64,000 nucleotides of DNA from an uncultured Kiritimatiellota bacterium (GTDB lineage: Bacteria; Verrucomicrobiota; Kiritimatiellia; RFP12; DVOR01), in the NCBI GenBank assembly GCA_944389565.1, contig CALXMV010000007.1, positions 1 to 64,000 of the forward strand. Direction: 5' to 3'. The notes under the pieces were generated by a model. It saw nothing but the letters and a program-made list of their open reading frames with translations. It made no database searches and was not told the DNA's origin. Below, piece by piece: positions 43,201 to 50,847 of the stretch. The position numbers and the translations under genes are program-made. The stretch's first letter is position 1; every line of letters begins with the position of its first letter.

Positions 43201-43526
43201 CGGTAGGGGGCGGAGCGAGGCTCGTTGCGCACGGCCAATTCGATCAACCCGCGGACGATACCGCAGAGGCAGACCACGCAAAGCGCGCCGGCCACGGCGG
43301 TGGCGGCGTTGAGCGCGCCTGGCGTGCGGGCCCACCAAGGGGCGCAGAAGAGTTGCACCAACGGGTGCGCCACGGCGTCGCCGATCTGCCAGACACCCAA
43401 CTCGCCGACCATCAGCAAGGCCGCGCCGCCCGGGAAGACCCAAGGCGTCAGGCAGGCGAGCAACGTGGCCAAGGCGACGACGCCCCAAAGCCAAGGTGAG
43501 GCGAGCAAAGCAAGGAAACGGTTCAT
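40275..43526 (-). CDS. large polytopic membrane protein with C-terminal TPR array
   Basis: 1083 aa. About eleven to twelve hydrophobic helices occupy residues 8-440, with long loops holding no GT-C D-D motif that I trust. From about 520 to 1075 it is built of helix pairs with the TPR spacing (e.g. E-E-A-Y-A-L-F-R-D-V-Y-A-Y-D-P near 575, A-R-I-A-L-Q-V-Y-L-D-R-Y-P near 785, A-L-A-A-A-Q-R-A-C-E-L-A-P-N near 985). The plan matches PVC-group membrane-TPR proteins of unknown role. AAAGG lies 9 nt before the ATG at 43526, which overlaps the upstream stop by 4 nt. Confidence 0.82.
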   Translation of the reverse strand: MNRFLALLASPWLWGVVALATLLACLTPWVFPGGAALLMVGELGVWQIGDAVAHPLVQLFCAPWWARTPGALNAATAVAGALCVVCLCGIVRGLIELAVRNEPRSAPYRDTARAVAVPLAALALLASPIFLRAATHFQWQTFDLLFALADVTLIVWTARTGGHRRMAVTAFAIGLTAPEAPALVLLAPILLAVLGITYYMAHDRVRPRPFLTCLLLPALGGLLLTSLAAVALRYALGAEGSFKAVLLGFALPQILGVRAALAGPWLLMVLFCVVPGALAPFVIGATGANRRTFANVLTYLTMTVLAAITFLPLAVAPETLAREWGEIYPTMLVALVALGIGATGGAGVLLIAVRVPAEGVTERPFARAFGRKVAWCAIALAIIATVGFGGWGAVRALRADAAGADLPRAYVDAVLRGIEGGAWVLGDGPSDPYLALRVAETGAPVVVMSLNDNSERGRDRLRAEMEGSDLFPAALKTPLNLALDIGVIPFVQDWLRADEQAVDRFRTLSLPDLFYTGNRFPLPDGLVYRGALSREAQHAALRPPASVSALLPEADAEIPDHAAAGIRNFAAYVRRQAGFVANNIAFYLADADRKEEAYALFRDVYAYDPDNVSALFNVFELINGGLHPEARGWCEQAMRDLVQRLSGRRYRLWALARTYGYIRSPQLISALAGSWAMSGQTGAALSGMDLAMEMLGEEQTAAMQGAVAALYAMAPGKRDEAIARYKDLLARSTDTRQSLAYLRELIRMTILENDLAEAKKLIEQAESTGDPTDFAYERALYLASAGDPVQARIALQVYLDRYPKNIEALAMLATLQLQAREYDELGDQTRKRLVTAAGTEDNYFVQVIDAQLFERRGVEGEAKNREGNLRKARAAYLRALALKPEVQALRNTVLALDVRLNDKASAARHARDFLYQDRSHPLSNYVMGSIALGEGDLDRALAYLTVATAPEADPPIPEAFNDLAETHRRMGKWAAALAAAQRACELAPNLPVAHETAAAALLGLKRYGEAHAELDKAVALDKQSRPGQPIDPRFAITRARLHAAEGNPDLARVALAEARAQYDSLDAGAKAEFDALSAELGRR

Positions 43527-44260
43527 GGGGTGGCCTTTGGTTCGGTTTCGGCGGGAGTCGCGGAAGACGGCGGGTCCGACGGCGGCTCGCGCCGCCATGT
43601 GCCCTCCGGGCAGACGAAGTCTTCTGGCATGGCACGGATGTCGTCGTTGGTGTCCGGCAGACGGTCAGGCCCGCAGGAGAAAAGCTCTGGGGGCTCGAAG
43701 GGGGAGTCCGGCATCCGATAGACGTATGGAGAGTCCCACGGATCCTTCCACGCCCAATTGATGTACGGGCCTTTCCAGCCGGGGACGTGATAATCCTTGG
43801 CCAAGGCGAAGAGGCCTAGGCGTTGCGGCGGCCATCCCCCCGTGTGCACGCGATAGAAGGTCATCGCCTGCGCCGCGGCCTGCACGCTCCCGCGGGCCTT
43901 CCCCTGCAGATAGGGCGTACGATCGACCTTCGGGGGCGGCGGTTTGCGCACCGTGCCGACGAGCAGGCCGCCCAATGCCAGCATGAACAGCAAAAGGCCG
44001 AGCAGGAACCTCGGCGAACGGAAGAAGGACATGTCCAGGCGCAACGCCTGGATTTTCTGAGCCTCCGCCTCCCGCCGAATCGCGGCGATTTTGCGCTTCG
44101 CCTCCCGCCGTTCCTCGGCGCTGCGCCACCGTACCCCCGTCACGGGGCGCGACCGGCGCACTTTCACCGGCCCCTCGGGCGGGCGCGTGAAGGTCACGTC
44201 CGGCAACGCCCCCTCGCGTGGGCGGACAAATCGCGGTTTGGCTTCTTGGCGCTCGCTCAT
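43523..44260 (-). CDS. membrane protein with GspG-like pseudopilin domain
   Basis: 245 aa. A basic cytoplasmic segment of 80 residues, one membrane helix (about 84-102, [19 protein letters not shown]) and an outer domain. The outer domain carries the type II secretion GspG signature: W-K-G-P-Y-I near 165, [12 protein letters not shown] near 173 and S-C-G-P-D ... D-T-N-D-D-I near 200. Unlike true pseudopilins, no prepilin cleavage site (G-F-T-L-x-E) precedes the helix and the N-terminal tail is long. ATGA overlaps link it to ruvB and the TPR membrane protein. Confidence 0.8.
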   Translation of the reverse strand: MSERQEAKPRFVRPREGALPDVTFTRPPEGPVKVRRSRPVTGVRWRSAEERREAKRKIAAIRREAEAQKIQALRLDMSFFRSPRFLLGLLLFMLALGGLLVGTVRKPPPPKVDRTPYLQGKARGSVQAAAQAMTFYRVHTGGWPPQRLGLFALAKDYHVPGWKGPYINWAWKDPWDSPYVYRMPDSPFEPPELFSCGPDRLPDTNDDIRAMPEDFVCPEGTWRREPPSDPPSSATPAETEPKATP

Positions 44261-45273
44261 GGGAACAACGTGTCCTGACTGCCCGGCGCGGCCACACCGA
44301 GCCGACGATAGGCCTTGGGCAACGCCACCCGCCCCTTCGGCGTGCGATCGATGTAACCCTCTTGGATGAGATAGGGCTCGTAAACCTCCTCGACGGTGTC
44401 CGGCTCCTCCCCCACCGCCACGGCCACCGTCGCCACGCCGACCGGGCCGCCGTTGAACTTCGCCACGATCGCTTCCAAAATGCGGACGTCCATCTCGTCC
44501 AACCCCTGCGGATCGATCTCCAAGAGCGCGAGCGCGCGGTCGGCCACCTCGCCGGTGATGCGGTTGTCCGCGCGCACCTGGGCATAGTCGCGCACGCGGC
44601 GGAGCAGGTTGTTGGCGATGCGCGGCGTGCCACGGCTTCGCGCCGCGATCTCCAGCGCCCCGCGCGAATCGATCGCCACGTTCAGCTTCGCGGCGTTTCG
44701 GGTCACGATTTGCGCCAGCTCCTCATGCGAATAGTAGTCCAGACGGTTTTGGAGGCCGAAACGCGACCGGAGGGGTGCGGAGATCAGGCCGCTTCGCGTC
44801 GTCGCGCCGACCAGCGTGAACCGCGGCAGCTCCAGGCGCACGCTGCGCGCGTTCGGCCCCTGATCGATCATGATGTCGATCACGAAATCCTCCATGGCCG
44901 AGTAGAGATATTCCTCCACCGTGCGTTGCATCCGATGGATCTCGTCGATGAAGACGATGTCGCCCGGCTCCAACGAGGTGAGCAATCCCGCCAAATCCGC
45001 CGGCTTGTCGATCACCGGACCGCTCGTCGCCTTCACGTGCACCCCCATCGCCTCGCCCAGGATGTAAGCCAGCGTCGTCTTGCCTAAGCCCGGGGGGCCG
45101 GAGAGGAGGACATGGTCGAGCTGCTCCCCACGCCCCTGGGCGGCCTCCACCGCCAGCATCAGGCGGTCACGCACCTTTTGCTGGCCCAGGAAATCCGCGA
45201 ACCGCGTCGGCCGCAGCCGATTGTCGAACGACGCGTTCCGTTGGTTCATCTCGTCCGCAGGTCTCTTGCTCAT
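44257..45273 (-). CDS. ruvB: RuvB, Holliday junction branch-migration ATPase
   Basis: 338-aa AAA+ motor that works with RuvA and RuvC on Holliday junctions. Walker [10 protein letters not shown] near 62, the D-E-I-H box with I-V-F-I-D-E-I-H-R near 110, sensor 1 G-A-T-T-R near 157, the arginine finger region S-R-F-G-L near 172 and the C-terminal winged helix (about 260-330, ending near R-T-P-K-G-R-V-A) are all in place. Length is typical. ruvA and ruvC are not in the window. The ATG lies 7 nt after a perfect TATAAT, so this mRNA is likely leaderless; the gene also follows murG by 8 nt. Confidence 0.97.
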   Translation of the reverse strand: MSKRPADEMNQRNASFDNRLRPTRFADFLGQQKVRDRLMLAVEAAQGRGEQLDHVLLSGPPGLGKTTLAYILGEAMGVHVKATSGPVIDKPADLAGLLTSLEPGDIVFIDEIHRMQRTVEEYLYSAMEDFVIDIMIDQGPNARSVRLELPRFTLVGATTRSGLISAPLRSRFGLQNRLDYYSHEELAQIVTRNAAKLNVAIDSRGALEIAARSRGTPRIANNLLRRVRDYAQVRADNRITGEVADRALALLEIDPQGLDEMDVRILEAIVAKFNGGPVGVATVAVAVGEEPDTVEEVYEPYLIQEGYIDRTPKGRVALPKAYRRLGVAAPGSQDTLFP

Positions 45274-45280
45274 GGCCGCG

Positions 45281-45289
45281 ATTATAGCA
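45281..45289 (-). promoter_or_regulatory. ruvB extended -10, overlapping the murG stop codon
   Basis: Minus strand TGC-TATAAT, hexamer at 45286-45281. The murG stop codon TAA (45284-45282) lies inside the hexamer. The hexamer ends 7 nt before the ruvB ATG. Confidence 0.65.
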
Positions 45290-46394
45290 CAACCGTCGCC
45301 GCTTGGTCGTCGCCGGCGATCAGTGCCGCGAGCCGTTCGGCGGCATCCTCGCGCGGCAGATCCGCCAATGCCTCATGCATGACCTTGCGCAGGAGCGGGT
45401 CGGAATAGAGTTGCCGGAGCGCCTCGGCGAAAGCCTGCTGGGCGTCGGGCGCCAGTTGATCCAAGCACAACGCCCCCCCGCACTTCACCAGCGCTTGGGC
45501 GTTGAGCCGCTGATGATCCTCCGCCGCCGTCGGAAGGGGCACGAAGAGCACGGGGCGTGCCGCCCGCGCCAACTCGAAACAGGTCGCCGCCCCCGCCCGT
45601 GCCACCACCACGTCGGCCTGCGCGTAGGCCGAGCCGATGTCGTCGATATAGGCCGTCACCCGCACCTGCTTGGGCGTGGCGGCGTAAACACGGTCACGCA
45701 GGTCTGCCACGTCCGCCTCGCCGCACTGGTGGACCACCCGAACCCGCGGGTCGCTTTGCGCGAGGGAGGCGAGCACGGGGCCGACGAGCAGGTTGAGCCC
45801 ATGCGCGCCTTGGCTCCCCCCCGTGACCAACACGGTGAAGGTCGCCGTCGCGCCCGCGCGCCGCTCCGCGCGTGCCCGTGCACCGTCCAGCGCGTCGAGC
45901 ACCGACCGCCGGAGGGGCAAGCCCGTCCGCACCACCCGCACGTTCCCAGGCAGACGCGCCTCCGTCTCTTCGAACGAGGTCGCCACGGCCTCGACGCGGA
46001 AATGCTTGGCCAGGAAACGGGTCGCCTTGCCGGGCAGGCTGTTGGCCTCATGCAAGATCACGGGGATCCCCAGCCACCGTGCCGCAAGCACGGGCGCGAC
46101 ACTCGTGTATCCCCCCGTCGCCACCAAAACATCCGGCGCGAAGGTCTTCAGAAACGCACGGCAGCGCAAGACGGCGAAGAGGTTGCGCGGGTCGGTGATC
46201 GGGCGTGCGCCGGACTTCAGCAACGGCCCGTCCCACGCCTCCGCCGCGGGGCGCTCCGCCGCGCGCGTCCCGGAAAGGATGAGCGCCAGGGCGTGCCCCT
46301 GCCCACGCAGGGTCTCCGCCACGGCCAAGGCGGGATTGATGTGCCCGCCGGTCCCCCCGCAGGCCAAAGCGATGCGCTTCTTGGTGGTCTTCAT
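45282..46394 (-). CDS. murG: MurG, UDP-GlcNAc:lipid I GlcNAc transferase
   Basis: Makes lipid II at the inner face of the membrane. 370-aa GT28 protein with the N-terminal [10 protein letters not shown] near 14, the first-domain V-A-T-G-G-Y near 93 and H-E-A-N-S-L-P-G near 118, the donor-domain V-T-G-G-S-Q-G-A near 188, and the C-terminal R-A-G-A-A-T-C-F-E near 268 and P-T-A-A-E-D-H-Q near 293. All match the family. The ATG at 46394 has no Shine-Dalgarno and begins 8 nt after the -10 TATACT, so translation probably starts on a leaderless or nearly leaderless message. Confidence 0.95.
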   Translation of the reverse strand: MKTTKKRIALACGGTGGHINPALAVAETLRGQGHALALILSGTRAAERPAAEAWDGPLLKSGARPITDPRNLFAVLRCRAFLKTFAPDVLVATGGYTSVAPVLAARWLGIPVILHEANSLPGKATRFLAKHFRVEAVATSFEETEARLPGNVRVVRTGLPLRRSVLDALDGARARAERRAGATATFTVLVTGGSQGAHGLNLLVGPVLASLAQSDPRVRVVHQCGEADVADLRDRVYAATPKQVRVTAYIDDIGSAYAQADVVVARAGAATCFELARAARPVLFVPLPTAAEDHQRLNAQALVKCGGALCLDQLAPDAQQAFAEALRQLYSDPLLRKVMHEALADLPREDAAERLAALIAGDDQAATVVL

Positions 46395-46402
46395 GGGGTG
46401 TA

Positions 46403-46408
46403 AGTATA
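46403..46408 (-). promoter_or_regulatory. murG -10 element, leaderless start predicted
   Basis: Minus strand CTGG-TATACT, hexamer at 46408-46403, 8 nt before the ATG at 46394. Confidence 0.6.
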
Positions 46409-46852
46409 CCAGAAAACCCACGAAAAGAAACTTCCCCGATGGTGCCTGGCAAAAGTTACGGTGCTTATCCCCACGCGCAGGCCGCCCCCGCATTCTCATA
46501 CTTTTCCGGACACCACTTCCGGACCGCGATTTGCTGCTCGTGCCAGACCGGATGGCTGGGAGCGCAAGTGGGGAGGGTTTGGGGCGAAACCCTAAGGGGT
46601 CTGACCCCAAACCCTAAGGGGTTCGACCCGAGAGTCGGAAGGGGGCGAGGCCGTTGGCGATACGCAAGGCTCTTCTGCGCTTCCCACTTTCCCCGGACAC
46701 CAGTGGAAATTTCCCATCTATGCCGCCATCGGCAAGTCACACCAGATGATGCATCAGGGGAATGATCACAGCCATGGCCATCATGCGAATGCGCACGGAG
46801 TCCGCTGCCCTACCCTTTGCCACCCCCGCCACGTCCATGCCCCGAACGCAAC
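46409..46852. other. 444-nt intergenic stretch with repeat copy 2
   Basis: No gene is visible. It holds the intergenic repeat (46571-46645) and, on either side of it, two direct copies of CCGGACACCA (46506-46515 and 46693-46702) within similar surroundings (ACTTT-CC before each). This may be a decayed insertion, but no transposase remnant is readable. Confidence 0.5.
46571..46645 (+). repeat. intergenic repeat family, copy 2
   Basis: GGGAGGGTTTGGGGCGAAAC, then CCTAAGGGGTCTGACCCC, then AAACCCTAAGGGGTTCGACC. It contains palindromic pieces (GGGG...CCCC, AAACCCTAAGGGGTT) and aligns with copy 1 and, reversed, with copy 3. Confidence 0.75.
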
Positions 46853-47614
46853 TCATTCGCGCCGGACGTCGCCAACGTCCGGGACGGCGGCCAGGAGCGC
46901 GCGGGTGTAGGGGTGTTTAGGCGCGGCGAAAACATCGCGGGCAGGGCCTCGCTCGACAATCTCGCCGGCGTGCATGACAATGAGGCGGTCACAAACGGTG
47001 CGGACGACGGCGAGGTCGTGGGAGATGAGGAGGATGGTGAGGTTGCGCTTGGCGCGAAGGTCGGCCAGAAGGTTGAGCACGCGTGCCTGAACGGAGACAT
47101 CAAGCGCGGAGACCGGCTCGTCGGCGATGAGGACCCGCGGGTTCATGGCGAGGGCTCGAGCGATGGAGATGCGTTGGCATTGGCCGCCGGAGAGTTCGCG
47201 CGGGTAGGCTTGTGCCACGTCGGCAGGGAGGCCGACCTCGTCGAGCAGCGTGGCGATCCGCCCGGCACGTTCGGCGGCAGGGCAAAGGCGGTGGACGGAC
47301 AGGACCTCGGCGAGCGCGTCACCAATCGTCTTGCGGGGGTTGAGCGAACCCACGGCATCCTGGAAGATCATCTGCACCGCGCCACGCGGCATGGGGGCGA
47401 AGGCAGCGGTGCCGGAAGTGACGGGGAGGAGGCCGCAAAGCGCCTTGGCCAACGTGCTCTTGCCGCATCCGCTCTCGCCGACGATGCCGAAGAACTCATT
47501 CTCCCGGACATCGAAGGCGATGCCCCTGACGGCGACGAAGGGCGGTTTTCCGGGACGCGGATAGGCGATCACGAGGTCGCGGACGTCAAGGACGGTGGGT
47601 GCTTGCTTTTTCAT
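46853..47614 (-). CDS. ABC transporter ATP-binding protein, OppF/DppF-like
   Basis: 253-aa ATPase subunit of peptide/nickel-type importers. Walker A G-E-S-G-C-G-K-S-T near 46, Q-loop M-I-F-Q-D near 85 followed by the family's S-L-N-P-R, signature L-S-G-G-Q-C-Q-R near 140 (Cys in place of the common Q/R), Walker B V-L-I-A-D-E-P near 162 and the C-terminal H-P-Y-T-R-A-L-L typical of oligopeptide ATPases. No permease, solute-binding or OppD partner is adjacent, so it is an orphan in an Exb/Ton operon. Overlaps tonB by 4 nt. Confidence 0.9.
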   Translation of the reverse strand: MKKQAPTVLDVRDLVIAYPRPGKPPFVAVRGIAFDVRENEFFGIVGESGCGKSTLAKALCGLLPVTSGTAAFAPMPRGAVQMIFQDAVGSLNPRKTIGDALAEVLSVHRLCPAAERAGRIATLLDEVGLPADVAQAYPRELSGGQCQRISIARALAMNPRVLIADEPVSALDVSVQARVLNLLADLRAKRNLTILLISHDLAVVRTVCDRLIVMHAGEIVERGPARDVFAAPKHPYTRALLAAVPDVGDVRRE

Positions 47615-48342
47615 CGCAGACGGTAATCGATGGGTTGGAGAAGGCGGCCCGGGCCGCCGGCGAAGCGGGCGGAGCGAATCATGCGCAAGGCCGCGCGGTC
47701 GAGCGTCGCGTGGCCGCTGGAGGTGTGGATGGAAGCCGAGGCGAGATGTCCCTCCGCGTCAATCACGAGGTCAAGGACGACGGTGCCCTCCCACCCGTTT
47801 CGCCGAGCCTCCGACGGATAGGACTTGCGCAACCGGGAAAGATCCGTGAGCAACTTGGGCTTGTTCTCGATGCGGGCGGTGGCACCCGCGGCGGGGCGCG
47901 GCGGGGAGGCTTCCGGTTGGGCGGGGGGCAAGGAGATTTCGGGAAGCGTGGAGGCATCGGGGCGCGCATCGGGGCGCGGCGGCGAGGGGGGCGCGTCCAA
48001 TATCGGCGGAAGTGGCCTGGAAGGCTCGATGGCAGGCGGCGCGGCAAGCGGGAGGGCGGCGTCGGGCGCGGTCAGATACGGCGCCGGCTCAGGTCGCGGG
48101 GATTCGGCGGCGGGAGGCGTGGGGGGGCGGGAAGTGGCAGGGCGCGCGATCTCGCTCTCCACCTCGGCCACCTCCAGCTCGATGGAGTCGACCACAAGCG
48201 TCGGCGCTGGAAGGGATGGCCTCGGGGCAAGAATCAGCCGAGCTGCCAGAATCGCGGCGAGGAGGTGGAGCGCCACCGCGGCGGCCCAGAAGGCGGCCTC
48301 GCGCAGGACCGCGACACACAGGCTCCACGGCGCGGCGATCAC
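47611..48342 (-). CDS. TonB-like energy transducer
   Basis: 243 aa. One N-terminal membrane helix (about 13-38), a Pro/Ala-rich periplasmic spacer (50-160) and the TonB C-terminal domain (about 170-243) with Y-P-S-E-A-R-R-N-G-W-E-G-T-V-V-L and A-L-D/T-L-D-R-A-A-L-R-M-I-R-S-A-R-F. It would link the ExbBD motor to an outer-membrane receptor; no such receptor gene lies in the window. ATGA overlaps with exbD and the ABC gene. Confidence 0.9.
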   Translation of the reverse strand: MIAAPWSLCVAVLREAAFWAAAVALHLLAAILAARLILAPRPSLPAPTLVVDSIELEVAEVESEIARPATSRPPTPPAAESPRPEPAPYLTAPDAALPLAAPPAIEPSRPLPPILDAPPSPPRPDARPDASTLPEISLPPAQPEASPPRPAAGATARIENKPKLLTDLSRLRKSYPSEARRNGWEGTVVLDLVIDAEGHLASASIHTSSGHATLDRAALRMIRSARFAGGPGRLLQPIDYRLR

Positions 48343-48740
48343 TTGGCCTTTTCCACCTGATAGGTTACCTTGGCGACGCCCTTGGCGCGGAGCGCGGCCA
48401 TGAGCTCGAGCGCCGGGCCGGCGTGGGCGCGCCGGTCGGCCCGGATGACGATCGGCCGCCCCAAGGTTTTGGCGCGGAGCGCGGCGGCCTCGACCGCGGC
48501 ATCGGCGGCCATCGGCGTGCGCCCGTCGAGCAACACCGCGTCATCCGGCGTGAGGACCAGCTGCACACTGTCGCCATGGGCGATCGTGCCATCGGCCCGC
48601 GGCAATTCCACACGCATCCCGCGCTGGACGGTCATCGTGAGAAAGGCGTAGACAAAAAAGACTATGAGCAGGAAGACGACGTCCATGATGGGCGTCATCT
48701 CCACCCGTGCGCGGGGCTGCTCGTCCTCGACCAGTCTCAC
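48339..48740 (-). CDS. exbD: ExbD/TolR-family proton-channel subunit
   Basis: 133 aa with a single N-terminal membrane helix containing the proton-site Asp in M-T-P-I-M-D20-V-V-F-L-L, followed by a periplasmic domain with V-Q-L-V-L-T-P-D and V-I-R-A-D-R strands. It works with ExbB to harness the proton gradient for TonB. Size is typical. Overlaps exbB and tonB by 4 nt each. Confidence 0.93.
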   Translation of the reverse strand: MRLVEDEQPRARVEMTPIMDVVFLLIVFFVYAFLTMTVQRGMRVELPRADGTIAHGDSVQLVLTPDDAVLLDGRTPMAADAAVEAAALRAKTLGRPIVIRADRRAHAGPALELMAALRAKGVAKVTYQVEKAK

Positions 48741-49363
48741 GGCGTCCCCTGGGCGCGTTCCACGGCGGTCATGGCCGTCTCGATGCCGCGCGCGAGCGCA
48801 CGGTGCCAGACACGCCCGGCGTTGAGCGGGATGAGCGCGGCGATGGAGATGACAAGGCCGGCGGCGGTGGTGATGAGCGCCTCGGCGATGCCCCCGGCCA
48901 CGCCCGTGGGATCGTCCACCCCCATGCTCCCCATCAGATCGAAGGCGCCGATGATGCCTGTTACGGTGCCCAGGATCCCGAGCATCGGCGCGAGCGTGAC
49001 GATGGTGTCGAGCACGCCCAGGCCGCGCGCCAGAAGACGCACTTGGGCCTGTGCCTCGGCGAGCAGGGCGTCGGCGAAGGGCAGGTCGGCCCGCGCATGG
49101 GCGGCGGCCAGGATATGCGCGTAAGGCGAGGCGCTCTTCGCGGCCTCGGCCTGGGCGGCCTCAAGGTCCCCTTGGCGCACGGCCCCCAACACCCGCGCCC
49201 AACCTGATTGCCCGGCCCGGACAGCCAGCATGAAGAAGAGCCATTGGAGCACCTTGCGCAGGACGACAAGCACGGCCACGATGGAGCAAAGCGCGAGCGG
49301 CCACATGACAGGGCCGCCGCGGTGCATCAGATCGGCCACAAGGGCGAGCGCGGCGTCCATCAC
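48737..49363 (-). CDS. exbB: ExbB/TolQ/MotA-family proton-channel subunit
   Basis: 208-aa three-helix membrane protein. Helix 1 lies near 18-42, and the conserved pore helices near 115-140 (L-D-T-I-V-T-L-A-P-M-L-G-I-L-G-T-V-T-G) and 155-180 (A-E-A-L-I-T-T-A-A-G-L-V-I-S-I) hold the MotA_ExbB signature. Partner of ExbD and TonB in the same operon. ATGA overlaps on both sides. Confidence 0.93.
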   Translation of the reverse strand: MMDAALALVADLMHRGGPVMWPLALCSIVAVLVVLRKVLQWLFFMLAVRAGQSGWARVLGAVRQGDLEAAQAEAAKSASPYAHILAAAHARADLPFADALLAEAQAQVRLLARGLGVLDTIVTLAPMLGILGTVTGIIGAFDLMGSMGVDDPTGVAGGIAEALITTAAGLVISIAALIPLNAGRVWHRALARGIETAMTAVERAQGTP

Positions 49364-50847
49364 GCGCCTTTCCGCGTCGCGCCCGGCAGACGGATCGTGT
49401 AGGTCTCACCGGCCGAGGGCGTGGCATCCGGGATGCGGATCATATTGTCGAGCAACAGGTCGGCTTTGCCGAGCGCCTCGGGCACCTCGGCCGCGGCGGG
49501 GTCGTAGCGCCACGAACCCGGCAGACGCACCCAGACGGTGCCTTTTTCGCGAACGCCGGGATTGGCGCGCACACGAAGGGTCAGCGCGCCATCCTCGACG
49601 AGCGGGGGCAGGACGGTCCAGCGGCCATCGGCGATGCGGGCGTCAAGCGCGGGATCGCCGTAGAAGCAGACGACGTCACGGTCATGCAAATGGCCCACGC
49701 GATCGAAGAGCGCCTGGCGCAAGGCGTCCGGCTTGTCACCGGCGGCTTGGCGGCCCTTCTGCCAGGCCGCGATGCCGGGGGTGATGGGGAAATTGCTCTG
49801 CTTGGCCAGCTGGGTGAAACGGAAGGTCATCATGTCGGGGATGCCGAACGAGCGGATCTTGTCGACGATGCCGGCGTTGGTGAAATGGAAGGCCTCGTTG
49901 GCGGTGCAGAGCCCGGCGGTGTCCACGAAGAGACCCTGCGTGCCCCACCCTTGCGCGCCGAACCACGTGGTGATGGTGTAGCCCATGAATTGGCGGGCGC
50001 CGCCGTCACGCATCCAGGAGAGCGCCATGCAATCGGGTTTGTCGATGTCGCCGATCAGACAATTGCCGGTGCCGAAATAGACCTTGGGCTCCGTGCTCCC
50101 GGCGGGATGACGCTGCTTCTTGGTGTCGATGGCGAAGAGGCGGCCATCCTGATGGACCATCGCCATGTTCGGGCCGCGGTACCCCATCTGCCAATCCCGC
50201 TGGGTGGCGTGGCCGGAGGTCGTCATGAACTGCACGCGATCGGTGCGCAGACGCTCCAAGACGCCCCACGTGTTATCCGTGTCGCACGGGATGTCCTGGA
50301 TTTTGTCGGTCGCGCCACGTGCCCAGAAGTTCATCGTGCCGCGATGGTCCTCGGTGTAACGCCAAGCCTTGTCGAAGGCGGTGAGGTCGCAACCCGCGCA
50401 GTCGAGCGCCCGCCGGATGGCAATGGGCTTGGCCTCGGCCAACGCCTTCGCCGCAGGGGCGTCATATCCCGTCACCACGCCCCAGAAGGTATCCGTGAAG
50501 GGATCATCGTCCAACGCGCGGCAGAGATTGCTCACCGCGATGGTGAACATCGCCCCCGCCTGCTCGGGCTTGACCACGAAAGCCGTGTGGCTGGGGAGGG
50601 CCGCGGTAAGCGCGCCGCGCGCCTCATCGACCGACTTGTCCCACACGATCAGCGTGGCGCCCGGATGTTTGGCCATCAGGGCGTCGACCGTCGCGCGTTT
50701 CCAGACGGGGTCATCCATCACGGCCTTCGAGGCGACGATCGCGTACGTATCCATCGGCGCCTCGGTGGAGAGGGAAGGCACGGCGCATCCGGCCAAAAGC
50801 ATCGCCGCGGGAAGGAAGGCAAGGGGGGAGGCACGCATCGTCGTCAT
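49360..50847 (-). CDS. lipoprotein with C25 (gingipain-like) caspase-fold peptidase domain
   Basis: 495-aa predicted lipoprotein (signal ending in L-L-A-G-C21). The core resembles family C25 caspase-fold peptidases: alternating strands and helices from 35 to 260, with a candidate dyad of H213 in T-S-G-H213-A-T and C263 in G-T-G-N-C263-L-I-G-D. The segment A-R-Q-F-M-G-Y-T-I-T-T-W-F follows as in gingipain-type domains, and a small beta domain closes the C terminus. The family call is by pattern, not alignment, so moderate confidence. It sits between mrp and exbB, overlapping both by 4 nt, which ties it to the Exb/Ton system. Confidence 0.65.
   Translation of the reverse strand: MTTMRASPLAFLPAAMLLAGCAVPSLSTEAPMDTYAIVASKAVMDDPVWKRATVDALMAKHPGATLIVWDKSVDEARGALTAALPSHTAFVVKPEQAGAMFTIAVSNLCRALDDDPFTDTFWGVVTGYDAPAAKALAEAKPIAIRRALDCAGCDLTAFDKAWRYTEDHRGTMNFWARGATDKIQDIPCDTDNTWGVLERLRTDRVQFMTTSGHATQRDWQMGYRGPNMAMVHQDGRLFAIDTKKQRHPAGSTEPKVYFGTGNCLIGDIDKPDCMALSWMRDGGARQFMGYTITTWFGAQGWGTQGLFVDTAGLCTANEAFHFTNAGIVDKIRSFGIPDMMTFRFTQLAKQSNFPITPGIAAWQKGRQAAGDKPDALRQALFDRVGHLHDRDVVCFYGDPALDARIADGRWTVLPPLVEDGALTLRVRANPGVREKGTVWVRLPGSWRYDPAAAEVPEALGKADLLLDNMIRIPDATPSAGETYTIRLPGATRKGA

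Noticed and set aside
40248-43499. 1083-codon open frame on the plus strand opposite the membrane/TPR protein
   Set aside because: Translation is Gly/Arg/His-rich without domains; the minus frame has helices, TPRs and a ribosome binding site.
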